From Alteromonas sp. KUL49 (GTDB taxonomy: Bacteria; Pseudomonadota; Gammaproteobacteria; Enterobacterales; Alteromonadaceae): a stretch of DNA of 64,000 nucleotides. The DNA lies in contig NZ_BJKL01000008.1 of assembly GCF_006538345.1 (NCBI RefSeq), positions 124,001 to 188,000 of the forward strand, given 5' to 3'. Below are positions 1-9,562 of the stretch, one piece after another (the stretch's first letter is position 1; every line of letters starts with the position of its first letter). The notes below the pieces were generated by a model that worked only from the letters and a program-made list of their open reading frames with translations, searched no databases and was not told the DNA's origin. The position numbers and the translations under genes are program-made.

Positions 1-975
1 TCAGCAGATGAAATTATTTTAGTGGTAAATATGTGTCGCTCGACAAATGAAGAGCAAATCATTACAGGAACGCTTCACTTAACAGACGAAGAATGGACTA
101 TTCCCCCACAGCCTTATTCCCAAGGGGTGACTGTAAATGCGAGTGTTTTGTCTGACTCAGTTTCCGTAAATATCGACTCCGGTGCGAACGCATCTGTTTA
201 TTCCTATATTGACGGTAACGCAGCGTATCGCTCCAGAATGTCACTCTCGGGGGAAAATATAGGCGTAGCAAGCGAGCCCTCCGTGGATTATCACAGTGTG
301 AATTCCACACTAGTGAAAGAGTTTGAGTCTAGCGACTTTTCACAAGCTCACGCAATAAATATGAAAACAAACTACTCGCGAATTGTTGCAGCGACCAATG
401 ATTTGTCGTTCAGCGATGTCAATTTTTCCGAAATATATTCTGCTGTTGTCGGAGAGAGCAATGAATACAATTTCAGTCATCTGTCTTTCGCTGATTCATT
501 TCAAGTAACAACTGCATTATATGCAAGCTCCAACCAATTCGATGTATTGAGTTGGACAATCAACATGCCTGTATCTGGGAGCTTCCCTAATGTCGAACTC
601 TGGGATTACTCTAGCTACGTCGATACCTCTGGCGCGCTTCTGGGAACTCCTGAGGTTTTATCTATCCAAGCAAATTTGTATGGCTACAAAGATATTTTAA
701 GTTACGACGAATTATTTTTAACACCGAACGATACAACTAGTTTTAATGAGAAATTTAGTGAATACGAACTAGCCTCTTTGTACTTATTTAACTTTGGTGA
801 TCCGGTTGTTAGTTCTCCCGTCGTCGCAACTCAATTTCGAGACCTTTTGAAGAGTTATTCAATTACGTCACCTCAAGTATCGGAGATATCTCAAAAAGCG
901 AGAGATGAATTAATGCGGTCAATAAATAATAGCGGCAAACACAGAGATCAGCATTCTACAAGCCGTTTACGTTAA
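1..975 (+). CDS. Secreted/lipoprotein-like protein, N-terminus cut by window edge
   Basis: The reading frame is open from the first base, so the gene starts outside the window; the GTG at 22 is only an internal codon. About 324 residues are visible. No known domain is recognised. It is clearly paralogous to the next gene over its whole visible length. Shared stretches include SFADSF, MPVSG.FPNV..WD and YVDTSGALLGTP. By analogy with that neighbour it probably begins with a lipoprotein signal and a Gly/Ser linker, which is inference. It ends in a polar tail with no membrane segment. It lies 57 bases before its paralogue on the same strand. Confidence 0.75.
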   Translation, partial: SADEIILVVNMCRSTNEEQIITGTLHLTDEEWTIPPQPYSQGVTVNASVLSDSVSVNIDSGANASVYSYIDGNAAYRSRMSLSGENIGVASEPSVDYHSVNSTLVKEFESSDFSQAHAINMKTNYSRIVAATNDLSFSDVNFSEIYSAVVGESNEYNFSHLSFADSFQVTTALYASSNQFDVLSWTINMPVSGSFPNVELWDYSSYVDTSGALLGTPEVLSIQANLYGYKDILSYDELFLTPNDTTSFNEKFSEYELASLYLFNFGDPVVSSPVVATQFRDLLKSYSITSPQVSEISQKARDELMRSINNSGKHRDQHSTSRLR

Positions 976-1032
976 TACCATTACCTTAGGATTAAGCCGC
1001 TCTCCATTGAGCGTTAATAAAGGAATAAATAC

Positions 1033-2487
1033 ATGAAAAAACTTATCCCTGTTTTATTTTCAAGTCTTACACTAGCTGCCTGTGGAGGAGGCTCATCAGG
1101 AGGAAGTGTTAACTCCGGTGGTAGTGGGAGTGGAAGCGGAGGGAGTTCGTCCCCAAACGTACTAACTTTAACAGCTGTTGAGAGTAGCGCCTGCTCTGAG
1201 ACAGCTCCATCTACCAATGCGAGACTTGTTATCCATAACGATGACTTTTCTGAACGAACAGTACTATCTCCAAACGCAACAGGTGAATTTAGCTACGAGA
1301 CCAATAGCAGCAATATTACTGTGTCGCTCATTACCTACAAAGAAGTGGAGATGGGTATATTTCAAACAGACGTGAACACCATGATAGACGTCCCTGTCAC
1401 GGATATAGGAAGCTTTGAAACGTATCACGAAAGTGGCTGTAGCTGTGTAGCAGATACGGTAACAATCACAGCGAATAACAGTGTGAATGACTTTGACAGT
1501 GCCTTTATCTCTATGGGAGGTATGAGCTATTCACGATCTGCTAATTCCTTCTCAAGAGACCAAATATCTATCCCTGTAGAGGTGTGCTCAGACAATCTTA
1601 CCATTACTGGTACTGCACATTTGGCAGGCCAAGATTTGGGGATTTCACCACAACCATTCGTATCTGGAATGACTGTTGATGCTACCGTTTCATCAAGCAC
1701 TGTATCCGTTTCTGTAGAGCCAAATGCGAATGCCTACATAAATTCATTCATTGACGGCTATCGTGCGTACCAGTCAGATATTTCTAACTCAGGTGGACCT
1801 GTAGTTTTCATCGATGAACCCTCAGTTGACTACCACACTCTCAATTCAGTGCTGTACAACTATCAATCTTATGCTGGCTTTTCTGATGCATTCTCGTTGA
1901 ATGCGAGAGTAAAATATGAAGAAAATGTACCTGCAACAAACGACCTATCGATGACGGATGTCGATTTTGATGCAATGTATAACGCCGCCGTTGGAGATAG
2001 TGATAATTATAATTTTAGTAATGTTTCTTTTGCTGACTCATTTAGAATAACGACCTCAGTAGGTATTCGCTATTATAAGGACACGTTAGTTTGGACTCTC
2101 AAGATGCCAGTATCAGGTAGATTTCCAAATGTAGACAATTGGGACTTTTCAGAATATGTGGATACGTCTGGAGCGCTTTTAGGTACACCAAACGTCATAG
2201 GATTTGATGTTGCTTTATCTGGCTATAAAAATATTACGAGTTACGAAGAGCTGTATACCGAGCAGTTTGACAGAAGGTTTTACAGTAATACATTCAATGA
2301 ATACGAACTAGCTACTCTGATAATGGAGAGCAACGATGTATCAATTTTCGAGTCGCCAATATTAGCCACGAGTATAAACGACCAACTGGTACGCAAATCA
2401 GAAAGTTTGCCTGAAAGTTCCACGCCAACTCAAAAGAGTGAAAACGAGCTAATCGAAGCAGTTGCGAAAGCAAGTAAATGGCGATAA
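1033..2487 (+). CDS. Putative lipoprotein of unknown function, tandem paralogue of preceding gene
   Basis: This is a 484-residue protein. It starts with a lipoprotein signal peptide whose lipobox is LAAC (Cys about residue 17), followed by a low-complexity Gly/Ser linker to about residue 40. The segment around residues 40-180 contains Cys pairs (SSACSE, SGCSCVAD). The C-terminal 300 residues match the preceding gene, including PNV.NWDFSEYVDTSGALLG. I do not recognise the family. The ATG follows a purine-rich stretch (aaaggaataaat). It is likely exposed in the outer membrane or periplasm. The two genes probably arose by tandem duplication. Confidence 0.8.
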   Translation: MKKLIPVLFSSLTLAACGGGSSGGSVNSGGSGSGSGGSSSPNVLTLTAVESSACSETAPSTNARLVIHNDDFSERTVLSPNATGEFSYETNSSNITVSLITYKEVEMGIFQTDVNTMIDVPVTDIGSFETYHESGCSCVADTVTITANNSVNDFDSAFISMGGMSYSRSANSFSRDQISIPVEVCSDNLTITGTAHLAGQDLGISPQPFVSGMTVDATVSSSTVSVSVEPNANAYINSFIDGYRAYQSDISNSGGPVVFIDEPSVDYHTLNSVLYNYQSYAGFSDAFSLNARVKYEENVPATNDLSMTDVDFDAMYNAAVGDSDNYNFSNVSFADSFRITTSVGIRYYKDTLVWTLKMPVSGRFPNVDNWDFSEYVDTSGALLGTPNVIGFDVALSGYKNITSYEELYTEQFDRRFYSNTFNEYELATLIMESNDVSIFESPILATSINDQLVRKSESLPESSTPTQKSENELIEAVAKASKWR

Positions 2488-2569
2488 CAAGACTGTTAAT
2501 TCGCTAAACTTGATTGCAGGGAGACGGGTGACACAAAATATTGATCGCCTGTCTCGACGCAATGTTCTG

Positions 2570-4489
2570 TTATAGAGTTCCTTTTTGCACTTTTTTCGGC
2601 AACTCAATCGTAATTGTCGTTCCGCGACCAATTTCAGTGTCGGCAGAAATATTGCCAAAGAGTTTCGCAGTGACAAGGTTGTGTACTATGTTCATCCCTA
2701 ATCCGGTTCCACCATCGCCACGTTTGGTTGTAAAGAACGGATCGTAGATACGCTCTAACACGTCCTCCTTCATGCCCATGCCGTTGTCGCTAAAAATAAT
2801 GACTATAGAGCCCTTACCTTCTTCGATCTTTACACTCACTTTGCGATAGTCAATATCTTCAAATGCATGATTAACCGCATTAGTTGTCAAATTTGACAAC
2901 ACCTGGCTGAGTATACCTGGATCTAAGTTGAGCTCAGGGTTGTCACCCTCGACACGCCATTCCACATTATTTTTACTGAGTAGCACTGACAAAGTGTTCA
3001 TGACGTTTTCACAATATTCTTTCACGAAAACTTTACGGCTCTCAGAGAAAACTTGGTCTGCTGACACCTTCTTAAAGTCTTGTACCAGAGTATGACAACG
3101 CTCTAGGTTTCCTTGTACTAGCGTATCTAACTCTTGCATTCGGTCAGTAAAACGGGTCACATCGCTCTTTTTCAGTGTGCCCTCCAACATCTTATCTTTA
3201 AACGTTTGAACATCAGACCCAATAGTACTCACCGCCGTTAATGCGATCCCCAACGGCGTGTTCACCTCATGAGCAACCCCAGTAACCAACTGGCCTAAAG
3301 AAGCCAGCTTTTCTGATTCTATTAATTGCGCTTGAGTCTCAGTCAAGTCACTCAAGGTATTCTTTAATGCAAGGTTGATTCTTCTGTTCTTTAAAAACAG
3401 ATTGACAATGATGACCGCAGAAACGACTACGATAGTAAAAATCAGCAGTATGACGTTGATTAAACTACGTTGTTGGTCGATAACTTTTGACTGAGTTTCA
3501 ACTTCTGATTCTGCGCGAGTGAGTTGATCTTGACGTCGTTGAAGTTCTTCTTGCTGTTCACTCAACTCCCGTCGAGTGTTTCGGACTTCTTGCTGTAAAT
3601 CGAAAAGAAGCGTCTTTTGGCTCTCTATATCAGCGCTATATTGGTTTAGTGAACGCTCAGCAACCGATAACTCTTGAGCTTTTCTCTCCAGTTCACGAAG
3701 CGCTTGAGCATTACCTTCATCAGCAGCTGCCAATCTCTCGAGGAGCGAATTCAATCTGCTCTCATTGTCGGATAATGCCTGCTGTTTTACTGTTAACTCG
3801 CTAGTCAGTGCATCAGCCCGCTGTGCAAGAATGGTGAACTCTGACTCTTTGTCGGCAAGCCGTTGCTGTTGTGTTCTTAATTGCTCAAATGCTTGTGCAT
3901 TTTGTTCTCTCAATGCTTGTTTAGCCAGCTCTGTCTGATAGTACAACTCAGCAATATCTACTTCAGATCCCCCGAAGAGAAGTAACTCTGGCGCTATCTC
4001 TATACCTTCAAATACAATATTCGGACGATTTACATCAAACCTAGGGGAGCTGAGCTGACTTTCCCCCTCTTCAACAACAAGATTTATCATTGTGTTGTAA
4101 AGAGAGTCACTGTTTTCGGTAACAATGAGTACTCCTTTACCTCTTAGTGTAACTGCCACCTCTGTTTGTGCGCCCAATTGAGAGCTAGGTATATATACAA
4201 GGTTTGCGGTATTTAAATCATCAAACTTCGTAACCAACTGAACAATAATTTGCTGTTCATGAACGGAAACTCCATCTAAGGCACGCAAAGACTGGAAAGC
4301 ACGCCGATCATTCCATACGGCAATTGAAAAGTTGTCACTTTGACTATGTTCTGGCCAATTCAAATGACGAGCTACCTGAACAAGCAATGCGGCTTTTACT
4401 TCTTCAGCACTGTATACATCGGATGACTGAGCAACGAGTTGGAAGGAGCTGAATAGTAGAAACGATAGTAAAACGAGTTTTCGGAACAT
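2570..4489 (-). CDS. Hybrid YfiR-domain (DUF4154) sensor histidine kinase
   Basis: This membrane sensor kinase has about 639 residues. Domains in order: signal peptide (1-20), a YfiR/DUF4154 periplasmic domain (about 25-170), a long Gln/Glu/Arg-rich coiled coil (about 185-345), one membrane helix (345-366), then HisKA with the phospho-acceptor His near residue 407 (TGVAHEVNTPLG) and HATPase_c with N-box (NLTTNAVNHA), G1 (DNGMGM) and G2 (GTGLGM). There is no receiver domain. YfiR domains usually repress a diguanylate cyclase in the periplasm; here the domain is fused to a kinase. A TonB receptor lies upstream on the same strand, 226 bases away. The ATG chosen gives a good signal peptide; an in-frame GTG at 4504 is the alternative. 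Confidence 0.85.
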   Translation of the reverse strand: MFRKLVLLSFLLFSSFQLVAQSSDVYSAEEVKAALLVQVARHLNWPEHSQSDNFSIAVWNDRRAFQSLRALDGVSVHEQQIIVQLVTKFDDLNTANLVYIPSSQLGAQTEVAVTLRGKGVLIVTENSDSLYNTMINLVVEEGESQLSSPRFDVNRPNIVFEGIEIAPELLLFGGSEVDIAELYYQTELAKQALREQNAQAFEQLRTQQQRLADKESEFTILAQRADALTSELTVKQQALSDNESRLNSLLERLAAADEGNAQALRELERKAQELSVAERSLNQYSADIESQKTLLFDLQQEVRNTRRELSEQQEELQRRQDQLTRAESEVETQSKVIDQQRSLINVILLIFTIVVVSAVIIVNLFLKNRRINLALKNTLSDLTETQAQLIESEKLASLGQLVTGVAHEVNTPLGIALTAVSTIGSDVQTFKDKMLEGTLKKSDVTRFTDRMQELDTLVQGNLERCHTLVQDFKKVSADQVFSESRKVFVKEYCENVMNTLSVLLSKNNVEWRVEGDNPELNLDPGILSQVLSNLTTNAVNHAFEDIDYRKVSVKIEEGKGSIVIIFSDNGMGMKEDVLERIYDPFFTTKRGDGGTGLGMNIVHNLVTAKLFGNISADTEIGRGTTITIELPKKVQKGTL

Positions 4490-4715
4490 GTAGGAGCTAA
4501 CCACTAATCATCGAGAGCATGTATATATGAAGGAACGTGGTTTCAAAGGTTGGCGCACTATTTATAGCTCCCAAAATGCCTTCACACGGCTGATATTTGC
4601 TTTACCTTAACACAACTTTTAGTGAATGTTGTTACTTGACATAGATATTACCCGTGCGGCTTTCTAGTTCGCTATCTGTCATTTCAAAAACCGCTCAACA
4701 TTCTTTAAAACAGGA

Positions 4716-6803
4716 CTAGAAATTGTAAGAAAACGAGCCAAATATTTGTCGACTTTCCATGGGTAAATCGTTTGGAAAGCCCAGGCCTAGCGCAAATACC
4801 GGTGTATTCTCACTAGGCTCTAGTACAGTATCATTAAAGACATTTCTAATACTGAACCGCGCCGACCAGCGAGAATCTGGTTGCCATAACACGGTAATAT
4901 CTGTTTTTAGATAATCGTCTATCTCATCTCTGGTGTCACCACCATCTCTTTTACGATCAGCAACCCAATAGCTTTGCGTAGTCAACAACCAATCTTGGGC
5001 AATTTGGTACCTAAGGTCGACAAAGCTCATTAAACCGGGCACACGTCCTTTGTCTTCATCAACTAAGGGGAGCTCAGCTTCTAACCAGGATGCATTTGCA
5101 TCCACACGAAGCTTCTCTGAAATTTGCCAAATAATCTCTACTTCACCGCCGTAACCCTCTTGTGCACCAATGTTTTCGGCAACAAGAGTCGTAGTGTTCA
5201 GGATTAGTTGGTTTGCATCGTAAGTGAACAAATTTAACTTACCGGTAAACTCGCTGTTTGGGCGGTAATCGAAAGCCACTTCGAAAGTTTCGATTTCTTC
5301 GGGCTCTAAATCCGGGTTACCTAACGTAGCAGGGTTATTAACAAACACGAGTTCTGCGACTTTGGGGGCTCTAAATGCGGTACCGTATAAAAACTTACTG
5401 GTCAGCGTATCAGTAGTATTCCAAACCAATGCCAGTCTCGGGTTCACTGTGGAGCCAAAGTCTGAATAGTGGTCATAGCGAATGCCACTGGTGAGGGCAA
5501 GGTTATCAGAAATTTGCCACTCGTCCTGCAAGGATAAAAACCACAGTTGTCTTGTGTAATCAGGAGAATAGGCGAAAGGCGTATCAGTGACTGATGTCAC
5601 CTCAGGGGCAATTAAGTCGTCAGTGCGGTTGTTAACATCCAAAACACCTGGCCCGAAGTTTTTTCGCTCTTCCACATCTCTATAGCCAGACTCATCGCCT
5701 CCGAGACCCAGTCGAATTCTATGGTTAGTTAAGCCTGAATAAACGAGAGCAGAGTTCACTTTAAACCGTTTGGTAACACCTACAGGGGCACCAATGACGC
5801 CATCGGGAAACTCTACAGGCACAAAAGGCGGTGCGAACAAGTTACCATCGTCGCCAACAGGCCAAGTTCCCGCGGGGAATAATTCAAAATATGACACTGC
5901 ATCAGACTGACTATAGGATAGGTCGTATTCGGCAACCACATTGTCGCTTATCTCACCGTTCCAATTCAGCTGAGTTTTAACGTTCTCGGTATTATCTTGG
6001 TCAATGTTGTTGCCAACAAGCCCCGCGCCGTTCCCCATATTCTGACGAGTTTTGTAATACCAATTACGCCACGTGTAGTTCCCGTAGTTTAGGTCCAAAT
6101 GAATATTGGCCATCTCGCGTCGCCGGTCCAAAATACCGTATTGGGTTCTCCGCTCATTGTCATTATTCATTTTTTCATAGGTCACTGACAAACGCGCATT
6201 AACATCACCAAAGCTGCGATTTGAATTTAACCACAACTCTCTATAATCAAATGAGCCATAATTAACACCCACTTCTGTGCCATCAACGCCATCCGCCTTT
6301 TTCGTGATAACATTTATCACACCACTGAAAGCATCTGCACCATACACCGCTGAGCCAGGACCGCGAATGATCTCGATCCGCTCAATGTTATTCACTGGGT
6401 ACCTAAACGCCACTGGTGAAGCAAACTGACTCATTTCAGAGATTTCTACACCATCGAACAGTATGAGTATCTGTGGAGTGCTGATACTTTGTACACCGCG
6501 TACTGTGAACTGATTTTGCATTCGAGTGTACGCTGGGCTTACATGAAGTCCCGGCACTCGCTCAATAGCCTCAGAAAATGTACGAACTCCCATCGCCTTT
6601 ATATCTTCAGCTGTGATCACCGATACTACCGCTGGAGCATCTGAAACTTGATTTGTTGTACCCGTGGCCACTTGAACTTCTAGGATTTCTCCCAAGTCCA
6701 TGGCGAGTAGTTCTTCTAGGCTAGACATTTCTTCGCGAGCAATTACGTTGGTAGAAACCAAAGCTAGCAAAGCCAGTGTTGTTGATGGAATTGATTTGTA
6801 CAC
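4716..6803 (-). CDS. TonB-dependent outer-membrane receptor
   Basis: This 695-residue beta-barrel receptor has a signal peptide (1-22). A short acidic stretch LEELLAMDLGEILEVQV comes next, as is common in receptors of this type. The plug domain (about 50-165) carries VRGV, ILILFDGVE, IEIIRGPGSAVYGADA and GVINVITK. The rest is a barrel ending in Phe (GSFSYNF), the usual signal for outer-membrane assembly. The substrate is unknown; iron chelates, vitamins or oligosaccharides are all possible. The YfiR-histidine kinase follows on the same strand, and a periplasmic-sensor diguanylate cyclase is divergent, so the receptor may feed a signalling module. Confidence 0.9.
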   Translation of the reverse strand: MYKSIPSTTLALLALVSTNVIAREEMSSLEELLAMDLGEILEVQVATGTTNQVSDAPAVVSVITAEDIKAMGVRTFSEAIERVPGLHVSPAYTRMQNQFTVRGVQSISTPQILILFDGVEISEMSQFASPVAFRYPVNNIERIEIIRGPGSAVYGADAFSGVINVITKKADGVDGTEVGVNYGSFDYRELWLNSNRSFGDVNARLSVTYEKMNNDNERRTQYGILDRRREMANIHLDLNYGNYTWRNWYYKTRQNMGNGAGLVGNNIDQDNTENVKTQLNWNGEISDNVVAEYDLSYSQSDAVSYFELFPAGTWPVGDDGNLFAPPFVPVEFPDGVIGAPVGVTKRFKVNSALVYSGLTNHRIRLGLGGDESGYRDVEERKNFGPGVLDVNNRTDDLIAPEVTSVTDTPFAYSPDYTRQLWFLSLQDEWQISDNLALTSGIRYDHYSDFGSTVNPRLALVWNTTDTLTSKFLYGTAFRAPKVAELVFVNNPATLGNPDLEPEEIETFEVAFDYRPNSEFTGKLNLFTYDANQLILNTTTLVAENIGAQEGYGGEVEIIWQISEKLRVDANASWLEAELPLVDEDKGRVPGLMSFVDLRYQIAQDWLLTTQSYWVADRKRDGGDTRDEIDDYLKTDITVLWQPDSRWSARFSIRNVFNDTVLEPSENTPVFALGLGFPNDLPMESRQIFGSFSYNF

Positions 6804-7042
6804 GTATCTCGCTTAAACGGAATATAGCGTTCTTTCGATAATTATAAGGTAGGTGGTTTAGTACGACTTGTCTATTAGACAAAGGTAAGATCTTAGATTA
6901 TCGATAACACTTTGGTCTTGTAAAGAACACTAGCTAAGCACAACTTCAACATGTCTAACTGCATAACAGGTGTGTATTTTGTTGAATAGCAAATCACTTG
7001 AGTCTACGCTTGTTAAACAAGCACTAAATAGGTTCCTCCTCT

Positions 7043-8683
7043 GTGTACAGGTTGTTTGATACTTACATTCGTTCTGTTCGTATCCTGCTTTTTGTCATTT
7101 TCACTTGCAGTATCTCCTCGCCCCTAGCGTGGGGGCAGAGTAATGACGCAACGGTGCTGTTGCTCAATTCTTACCATCCCCAATATCCTTGGACCAAAGC
7201 GCTTACCGATGCGGTCAGTGAAACGCTTGACGGACGAGTAAAGTCTGAAAACCTTCATATCGACTACTTGGATGGTCGCTTTATGATTGACAACGCCACC
7301 TATCGTCAAACTTTAAAACAGAGGATAGAAGTCAAATACGCAAAAATTAACCCAGACGTCATTATTGCCAGTGATGACTACGCGGTAAATTTTCTTCTCG
7401 AAGAGGGAGATAGGATTTTTCCTGGGGTTCCTGTGGTTTATGTTGGCGTAAACTTTCTGTCTCCTGAATTAGCAAATAGAGACAACTACATCGGTATCAT
7501 CGAAGGTGTGGATATAGAAGGGAACATTAACTTGATGTTAAACATGCTCCCCGACACCGAGTCATTAATTCTTCTTTGTGACAGCACAAACTTTGGACAA
7601 CACATTACAAAGTTAGCTGAAGAAATCATCAACACCAATCGGACAACGCACGGCTGGGAACATGTAGATTTTGACGTATGGAATAACTTCACTTTACCTG
7701 TACTTTACGAGAGGCTAAGTGTACTTCCTGACAACACTGCAGTGTTGCTTTTGGCAATCCATAGCGACAAAGACGGGCGCTACTTCTCTTATACCGATGA
7801 TCTCCCTGACCTGACCACCGCTTCAAACTCCCCAGTATATGGCATGTTTGGTGCTGTTATGTTGGGGCAAGGCATTGTGGGTGGCAACATAAATTCGCCA
7901 ATGAATCAAGGTAAACACGTCGCGACGCTTGCTCTTAATTTGCTCTCTGGTGCAAGTATTTCTGACTTGCCTAAATCTACGATGGGCAGCTTTTCACCAA
8001 AGTTCGACTATAGAGCACTTAAACGCTTCAATATTAGCGCAAATCAACTCCCACAAGGCTCAACTATCGTTTTTGAACCTCATAGCAATGTGTTTAAGAC
8101 CGAACAGCTCACTTACGCACTTGTAGCGATAGTGGTCATAACATCCCTCGGGTTGGTCTTTTACAACAATGTGAGAAGGCGTGTAGCCGAGGAAAAAGCC
8201 AACACAGATGCGTTAACTAAACTTCCAAACCGACGCGCCGCTGACGAGTGGTTATCAAAGCAATGGACGTTATCGACGGGGCACCAAAAAGGTTTTGCTA
8301 TTGGAATACTTGATATTGATCATTTTAAACGAGTCAATGACGAGTACGGCCACGACATTGGTGATACGGTTTTAATACACATTTCAAAGCGTATTCAAAA
8401 AGTGCTAAGAAACAGTGATAGGCTTTACCGTTGGGGCGGAGAAGAGTTTGTCATCTATTTTGATTTTGTTGATCCAGATACATTAGACAAAGTAGGAAAT
8501 CGACTTTTACATGCTATACGTCACACACCTATCGAACCAGCGGGAACAATAACAGCCAGCCTAGGCATCGCCATTTCTTCTGACTTTGAATCATTGGAGT
8601 CGCTCCTGATTAGAGCAGACACAGCATTGTATTACGTCAAACAAAACGGAAGGGACAACCTCTCGAGAGTATCAGCTTCTTGA
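7043..8683 (+). CDS. Diguanylate cyclase with periplasmic ABC substrate-binding-type sensor
   Basis: The 546-residue protein makes cyclic di-GMP from GTP. The N-terminus has a signal/anchor segment ending near SPLAWGQ. A periplasmic domain of the ABC_sub_bind type (about 35-340, starting VLLLNSYHPQYPWT) is followed by a membrane helix (about 353-371) and a GGDEF domain. The active-site motif is GGEEF at 465-469, and an RxxD inhibitory site (RNSD, 456-459) sits five residues before it, so product inhibition is expected. The start is GTG; no ATG gives a better N-terminus. It is divergent from the TonB receptor, with 239 bases between them. Confidence 0.88.
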   Translation: MYRLFDTYIRSVRILLFVIFTCSISSPLAWGQSNDATVLLLNSYHPQYPWTKALTDAVSETLDGRVKSENLHIDYLDGRFMIDNATYRQTLKQRIEVKYAKINPDVIIASDDYAVNFLLEEGDRIFPGVPVVYVGVNFLSPELANRDNYIGIIEGVDIEGNINLMLNMLPDTESLILLCDSTNFGQHITKLAEEIINTNRTTHGWEHVDFDVWNNFTLPVLYERLSVLPDNTAVLLLAIHSDKDGRYFSYTDDLPDLTTASNSPVYGMFGAVMLGQGIVGGNINSPMNQGKHVATLALNLLSGASISDLPKSTMGSFSPKFDYRALKRFNISANQLPQGSTIVFEPHSNVFKTEQLTYALVAIVVITSLGLVFYNNVRRRVAEEKANTDALTKLPNRRAADEWLSKQWTLSTGHQKGFAIGILDIDHFKRVNDEYGHDIGDTVLIHISKRIQKVLRNSDRLYRWGGEEFVIYFDFVDPDTLDKVGNRLLHAIRHTPIEPAGTITASLGIAISSDFESLESLLIRADTALYYVKQNGRDNLSRVSAS

Positions 8684-8699
8684 ACCGTACACATGACAA

Positions 8700-9464
8700 C
8701 TAGTTGTCTAGATGTTGGCGCTTGTGCCACTCTCGTTCTATGCGCTCAAACTCTCCTCGTTCGGACAAGACTTTCATGGAGTCATGCAAAGAAGTGAGCG
8801 TTGCAGCGTCTGTTTTAAGGTTACATGCCAAATACATGTCAGGGTGTAACTCGTCCACATCTAATACTAACTTTAAATCACTCAAAGATTGAGACTGAGA
8901 AATACGATAAGGGAGGTGACCGGCGTTAATAATAACAAGGTCGATATGTCGCGTTGGTAACTCAAGTAATTCAGTAAGCGTGCGATAGGTTTCACTTACG
9001 TACAGGTTTTCATTCTCAACGAACCCCAAACTGAGTAAATGCTGATGGAAAAAGTCTTCCTTCATTACAGCAACAGTATATTGCTTAGCGTCTTCCAGAC
9101 TAGACAGTTGGATGTCGCTGTCTGTCTTTGCATAAAGTGCTGTTGAAAGGTCAGTTATTTTCCCTACCCATGAAAAAAGTGGCTCGCGCTCAGGGGTTTT
9201 TATTGTCGAATATAAACAGGTATTTGGCGTTTTTAACGTGTACTGGTAAGCATCGCTCCATTGGTGATGTGAAAGATCATAATCCACCTTTGCGTGCTCA
9301 AACACTTTGTTGACTATTTGAGTCGCGAAACCACCAATGTCTTCCGACTGAACCAATTGGAAGGGAGGTAAATGCTCGGTCAAGACAGTGATACGCTGTG
9401 CACAAGCCTTTGCGCTGTATAATAGAGCTACCGCAATGCCCAAAAGCCCAATAATCCGAATCAC
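8700..9464 (-). CDS. Periplasmic solute-binding protein, family 3-like
   Basis: The product is about 254 residues, with a signal peptide ending near AKACAQ. The fold looks like extracellular solute-binding protein family 3, as in ITVLTEHLPPFQ, GFATQIVNKVFEHA and ERIEREW. No transporter genes are adjacent, so a role as a stand-alone sensor or ligand presenter is more likely than import; this is inference. It is convergent with the diguanylate cyclase, only 16 bases away. GTG at 9464 was chosen because GAAGG lies 8 bases upstream and the signal peptide is compact; a TTG at 9479 would add five residues. Confidence 0.75.
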   Translation of the reverse strand: MIRIIGLLGIAVALLYSAKACAQRITVLTEHLPPFQLVQSEDIGGFATQIVNKVFEHAKVDYDLSHHQWSDAYQYTLKTPNTCLYSTIKTPEREPLFSWVGKITDLSTALYAKTDSDIQLSSLEDAKQYTVAVMKEDFFHQHLLSLGFVENENLYVSETYRTLTELLELPTRHIDLVIINAGHLPYRISQSQSLSDLKLVLDVDELHPDMYLACNLKTDAATLTSLHDSMKVLSERGEFERIEREWHKRQHLDN

Positions 9465-9562
9465 TCTACAAACCTTCAAAAAGCCGACGAATTTTTATAC
9501 TAATGAAAGTTGGCTCTCTAGTATAGTTAGCAATTCGTCTGAACTTTAATGTGAGCCTTACG

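Noticed and set aside
2521..2555. Imperfect 8-bp inverted repeat between the lipoprotein gene and the histidine kinase
   Set aside because: It has a G-T pair, a 19-base loop and no T-run, so it is too weak to call a terminator.
6836..6912. Possible Fur-like boxes (GATAAT repeats) before the TonB receptor at 4716-6803
   Set aside because: Matches to the Fur consensus are only partial and no palindrome of the expected length was found, so iron control is not claimed.
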